Origin: an uncultured Erysipelotrichaceae bacterium
Lineage (GTDB): Bacteria > Bacillota_I > Bacilli_A > Erysipelotrichales > Erysipelotrichaceae
NCBI GenBank assembly: GCA_900319505.1
Contig: ONOV01000216.1
Coordinates: 1 to 16,113 of the forward strand
DNA length: 16,113 nt
Direction: 5' to 3'
Shown here: piece after piece, positions 14,706-16,113 of the stretch
Numbering within the stretch: position 1 is the stretch's first letter
Layout: each line of letters starts with the position of its first letter
Position numbers and translations under genes: made by a program
Notes under the pieces: model-generated
Seen by the model: only the letters and a program-made list of their open reading frames with translations
The model's database searches: none
Told to the model about the DNA's origin: nothing

Positions 14706-15340
14706 GATCCATACTGATTGCGGTTCTGATTGCAGCGGAAGGCGTGTTTACCGGGATTGACTGTTATCAGAAATACCATCATCAGAAACGATGGTTCAAG
14801 GGTCTTCTGATGCCGGTGATCATGGTGCTGTATACGTTTCTGTTCAAAGAGTTCAGAATACTGCAGATGCTGGCGATGATTGCCGGGTGGCTGGGCGATC
14901 TGTTTCTGCTGCGGGATGAGAAACCGTACTTTATAGCCGGCTGCCTTTCCTTCATGGCAGGGCATATTCTCTATGGCATACTGTACGTTCAGGAAATTGA
15001 TCTTTCCCTCATGCCACGTCCTCTGCTTTTGAGCGGCGCTGTCTATGTGCTGTATGCCGTTCTTGTCTACCGCCGGCTGAAATCTTATATTCCATCTGAT
15101 TTCAAGGGCTATGCGCTGTTCTATATGTTCTTCATTACCCTGATGAGCTTTACAGCTTTAATGCGGCTTGGCTCTGTGCCGCAAGGCAGCTGGCTGTTGA
15201 TCTGGATCGGTTCAATGGTATTCATGGTCAGTGATACGCTGGTGGCATTTGAGAAGTTTGTCAATCCGGATCTCAAGGGTGTGATGGAGACGTATGTACC
15301 GGCTCAGCTGCTGCTGATGTACGGGGCTGCCGTACATTGA
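14702..15340 (+). CDS. YhhN family integral membrane protein
   Basis: This 212-residue, strongly hydrophobic protein has about seven or eight predicted membrane segments and fits the YhhN/TMEM86 family. Animal members of that family are lysoplasmalogenases, which cleave vinyl-ether lysolipids; the bacterial role is mostly untested. Family-type motifs are AGWLGDLFLL (acidic residue at the membrane edge), the segment FMAGHILYG with its His, and GSMVFMVSDTLVAF near the C-terminus. Its ATGA start overlaps the aconitase stop by four bases, so it is made from the same mRNA, although no metabolic link to the TCA genes is apparent. A terminator follows about 30 bases after the stop. Confidence 0.8.
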   Translation: MRSILIAVLIAAEGVFTGIDCYQKYHHQKRWFKGLLMPVIMVLYTFLFKEFRILQMLAMIAGWLGDLFLLRDEKPYFIAGCLSFMAGHILYGILYVQEIDLSLMPRPLLLSGAVYVLYAVLVYRRLKSYIPSDFKGYALFYMFFITLMSFTALMRLGSVPQGSWLLIWIGSMVFMVSDTLVAFEKFVNPDLKGVMETYVPAQLLLMYGAAVH

Positions 15341-15365
15341 AAATTAGAAACAGTCGAGATATACT
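15337..15365 (+). promoter_or_regulatory. Promoter for the GNAT gene, overlapping the YhhN stop
   Basis: TTGAAA (15337-15342, 5/6) and TATACT (15360-15365, 5/6) have a 17-base spacer. The -35 overlaps the YhhN stop codon. The predicted start near 15372 falls inside the left arm of the terminator hairpin that follows. Confidence 0.55.
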
Positions 15366-15369
15366 CATA

Positions 15370-15399
15370 AACAATGTCGTAAAACCGGCATTGTTTTTT
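15370..15399 (+). terminator. Terminator of the icd-aconitase-YhhN operon
   Basis: AACAATGTCG (15370-15379) pairs with CGGCATTGTT (15386-15395), with one wobble and a 6-nt loop, followed by T6 (15394-15399). Confidence 0.85.
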
Positions 15400-15461
15400 A
15401 CGTTTTCTTTGAAATAGATCAAACACACAACCGCTGACATGACAGACAGGGAGGCATCGAT

Positions 15462-16007
15462 ATGGAAAACAGATGGATTCATAACGGCTATGTATTAAGA
15501 GCAGCCGTAAAAGAGGATATGTATGACTACTGCATGAAGTATGCTCCGCTGGATGCAGAAGCGGCACATATGACATGCAATCCGGTCTACAGCGATCCTT
15601 CCATGGTCATGGGGTTCTTTGACAGAGTGCTGAAGGATGAAAGCTATCATCTGTTTGTATTACTCAATCCCAAGGGACAGCTGATTGGTGAAACGGCATT
15701 GAATGAAGGTGAAGATAATACAGCTTCTTTCCGCATCTGTATCTTTGATCCGGATGAAAGAGGAAAGGGACTTGGATCCTGGGCAATCGGCATGATGATG
15801 CAGTATGCCTTTGATGCTCTTGGTATGGAGGAGATCAATCTGGAAGTGCTGTCAGAAAATGAAAGAGCCATCGCTGCCTATCGCCATCATGATTTCATCA
15901 GCACCGGCCGGGAAGACAGGATGATCCTGATGGAATGCCGCCGCAGGCAGTATGAAAAAGAAAAAAGAGAAACGGAACGTTCAGAACCATACCGTTTCTC
16001 TCTCTAG
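15462..16007 (+). CDS. GNAT family N-acetyltransferase (RimJ/RimL-like)
   Basis: This 181-residue cytosolic acetyltransferase of the GNAT fold transfers acetyl from acetyl-CoA to an amine. The pyrophosphate-binding motif is DERGKGLGSWAIG (R/Q-x-x-G-x-G/A), preceded by the strand SFRICIFDP. The C-terminal part has EINLEVLSENERAIAAYRHHDF, split here as EINLEVLSENE and RAIAAYRHHDF, typical of the RimJ/RimL group. The last 25 residues are highly charged (Arg/Lys/Glu) and lie over the minus-strand terminator, so they may be an extension shaped by it. GGGAGG (15449-15454) precedes the ATG by seven bases. It stands alone between two terminators. The substrate cannot be predicted. Confidence 0.88.
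   Translation: MENRWIHNGYVLRAAVKEDMYDYCMKYAPLDAEAAHMTCNPVYSDPSMVMGFFDRVLKDESYHLFVLLNPKGQLIGETALNEGEDNTASFRICIFDPDERGKGLGSWAIGMMMQYAFDALGMEEINLEVLSENERAIAAYRHHDFISTGREDRMILMECRRRQYEKEKRETERSEPYRFSL
15953..16001 (-). terminator. Minus-strand terminator inside the 3' end of the GNAT gene
   Basis: A perfect 10-bp stem AGAGAAACGG (15966-15975) with CCGTTTCTCT (15992-16001) has a 16-nt loop. On the minus strand it is followed by a T-rich tail (A-run at 15956-15966 on the plus strand). This is a textbook terminator for a gene entering from the right edge, about 36 bases after that gene's stop. Confidence 0.75.
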
Positions 16008-16009
16008 GG

Positions 16010-16033
16010 ATAACCGTTTCCGGTTATTTTTTT
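16010..16033 (+). terminator. Terminator of the GNAT gene
   Basis: ATAACCG (16010-16016), loop TTTC, CGGTTAT (16021-16027), then a run of seven T (16027-16033), three bases after the stop. Confidence 0.9.
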
Positions 16034-16036
16034 CTA

Positions 16037-16113
16037 TTATGAAATCAGGAAGAATCCAGACCTGATTGAGTTGTCATGAGCATTTGAACTTACAATGTTA
16101 AGGTCAGGATTAC
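16037..16113 (-). CDS. C-terminus of an unknown convergent gene (partial)
   Basis: On the minus strand one frame is open from the window edge to a TAA at 16039-16037. It encodes 24 residues (beginning NPDLNIVSSN and ending GFFLIS) with a protein-like composition. The other two frames are closed soon by stops. The minus-strand terminator at 15953-16001 lies right downstream, which supports a real gene end. The fragment is too short to name. Confidence 0.5.
   Translation of the reverse strand, partial: NPDLNIVSSNAHDNSIRSGFFLIS

Overview
The window reads as an ordinary chromosomal segment of a Gram-positive (Bacillota) bacterium of intermediate GC. Pointers to this are a textbook T-box leader, strong AGGAGG-type ribosome binding sites, a lipoprotein solute-binding protein, a RocB-like M20 protein and CodY-like operator sequences. 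The gut or oral Erysipelotrichia are a possible home, but that is a guess. I see no insertion sequence, CRISPR array, rRNA or tRNA gene.

Layout. (1) Bases 1-687 hold the 3' part of an M18 aminopeptidase, closed by a strong terminator. (2) Bases 759-1365 are non-coding. They contain RNA-like pairings, a U-run hairpin and a promoter with a CodY-like box. (3) Bases 1366-6164 are a tightly coupled four-gene operon: RocB-like M20 hydrolase, arginine-deiminase-superfamily protein, PLP aminotransferase and D-2-hydroxyacid dehydrogenase. (4) Bases 6165-6517 hold a promoter, a CodY-like box and a complete T-box riboswitch whose specifier loop can be folded by hand and reads CGC (arginine). (5) Bases 6518-9853 are the T-box-controlled operon: solute-binding lipoprotein, permease, ATPase and a second PLP aminotransferase. 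(6) Bases 9944-15340 are a divergent pair of units for the oxidative TCA branch: citrate synthase on the minus strand; NAD-type isocitrate dehydrogenase, a YbhJ-type aconitase and a YhhN membrane protein on the plus strand. (7) Bases 15462-16007 encode a GNAT acetyltransferase. It converges on the 3' end of a minus-strand gene that enters from the right edge.

How the parts may work together. The arginine specifier, the polar amino acid transporter, the guanidino-modifying fold and RocB suggest a locus for taking up and converting arginine or a close relative. Two aminotransferases need a 2-oxoacid acceptor, and the neighbouring citrate synthase, aconitase and isocitrate dehydrogenase set would make 2-oxoglutarate. 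CodY-like sequences (13/15, 13/15 and 11/15 matches to AATTTTCWGAAAATT) lie at the promoters of the three main units, so a shared nutrient control is plausible. The most interesting points are the Arg T-box unit, the unusual gene set of the upstream operon with no obvious ornithine carbamoyltransferase or carbamate kinase nearby, and the YbhJ-type aconitase sitting in a TCA operon.
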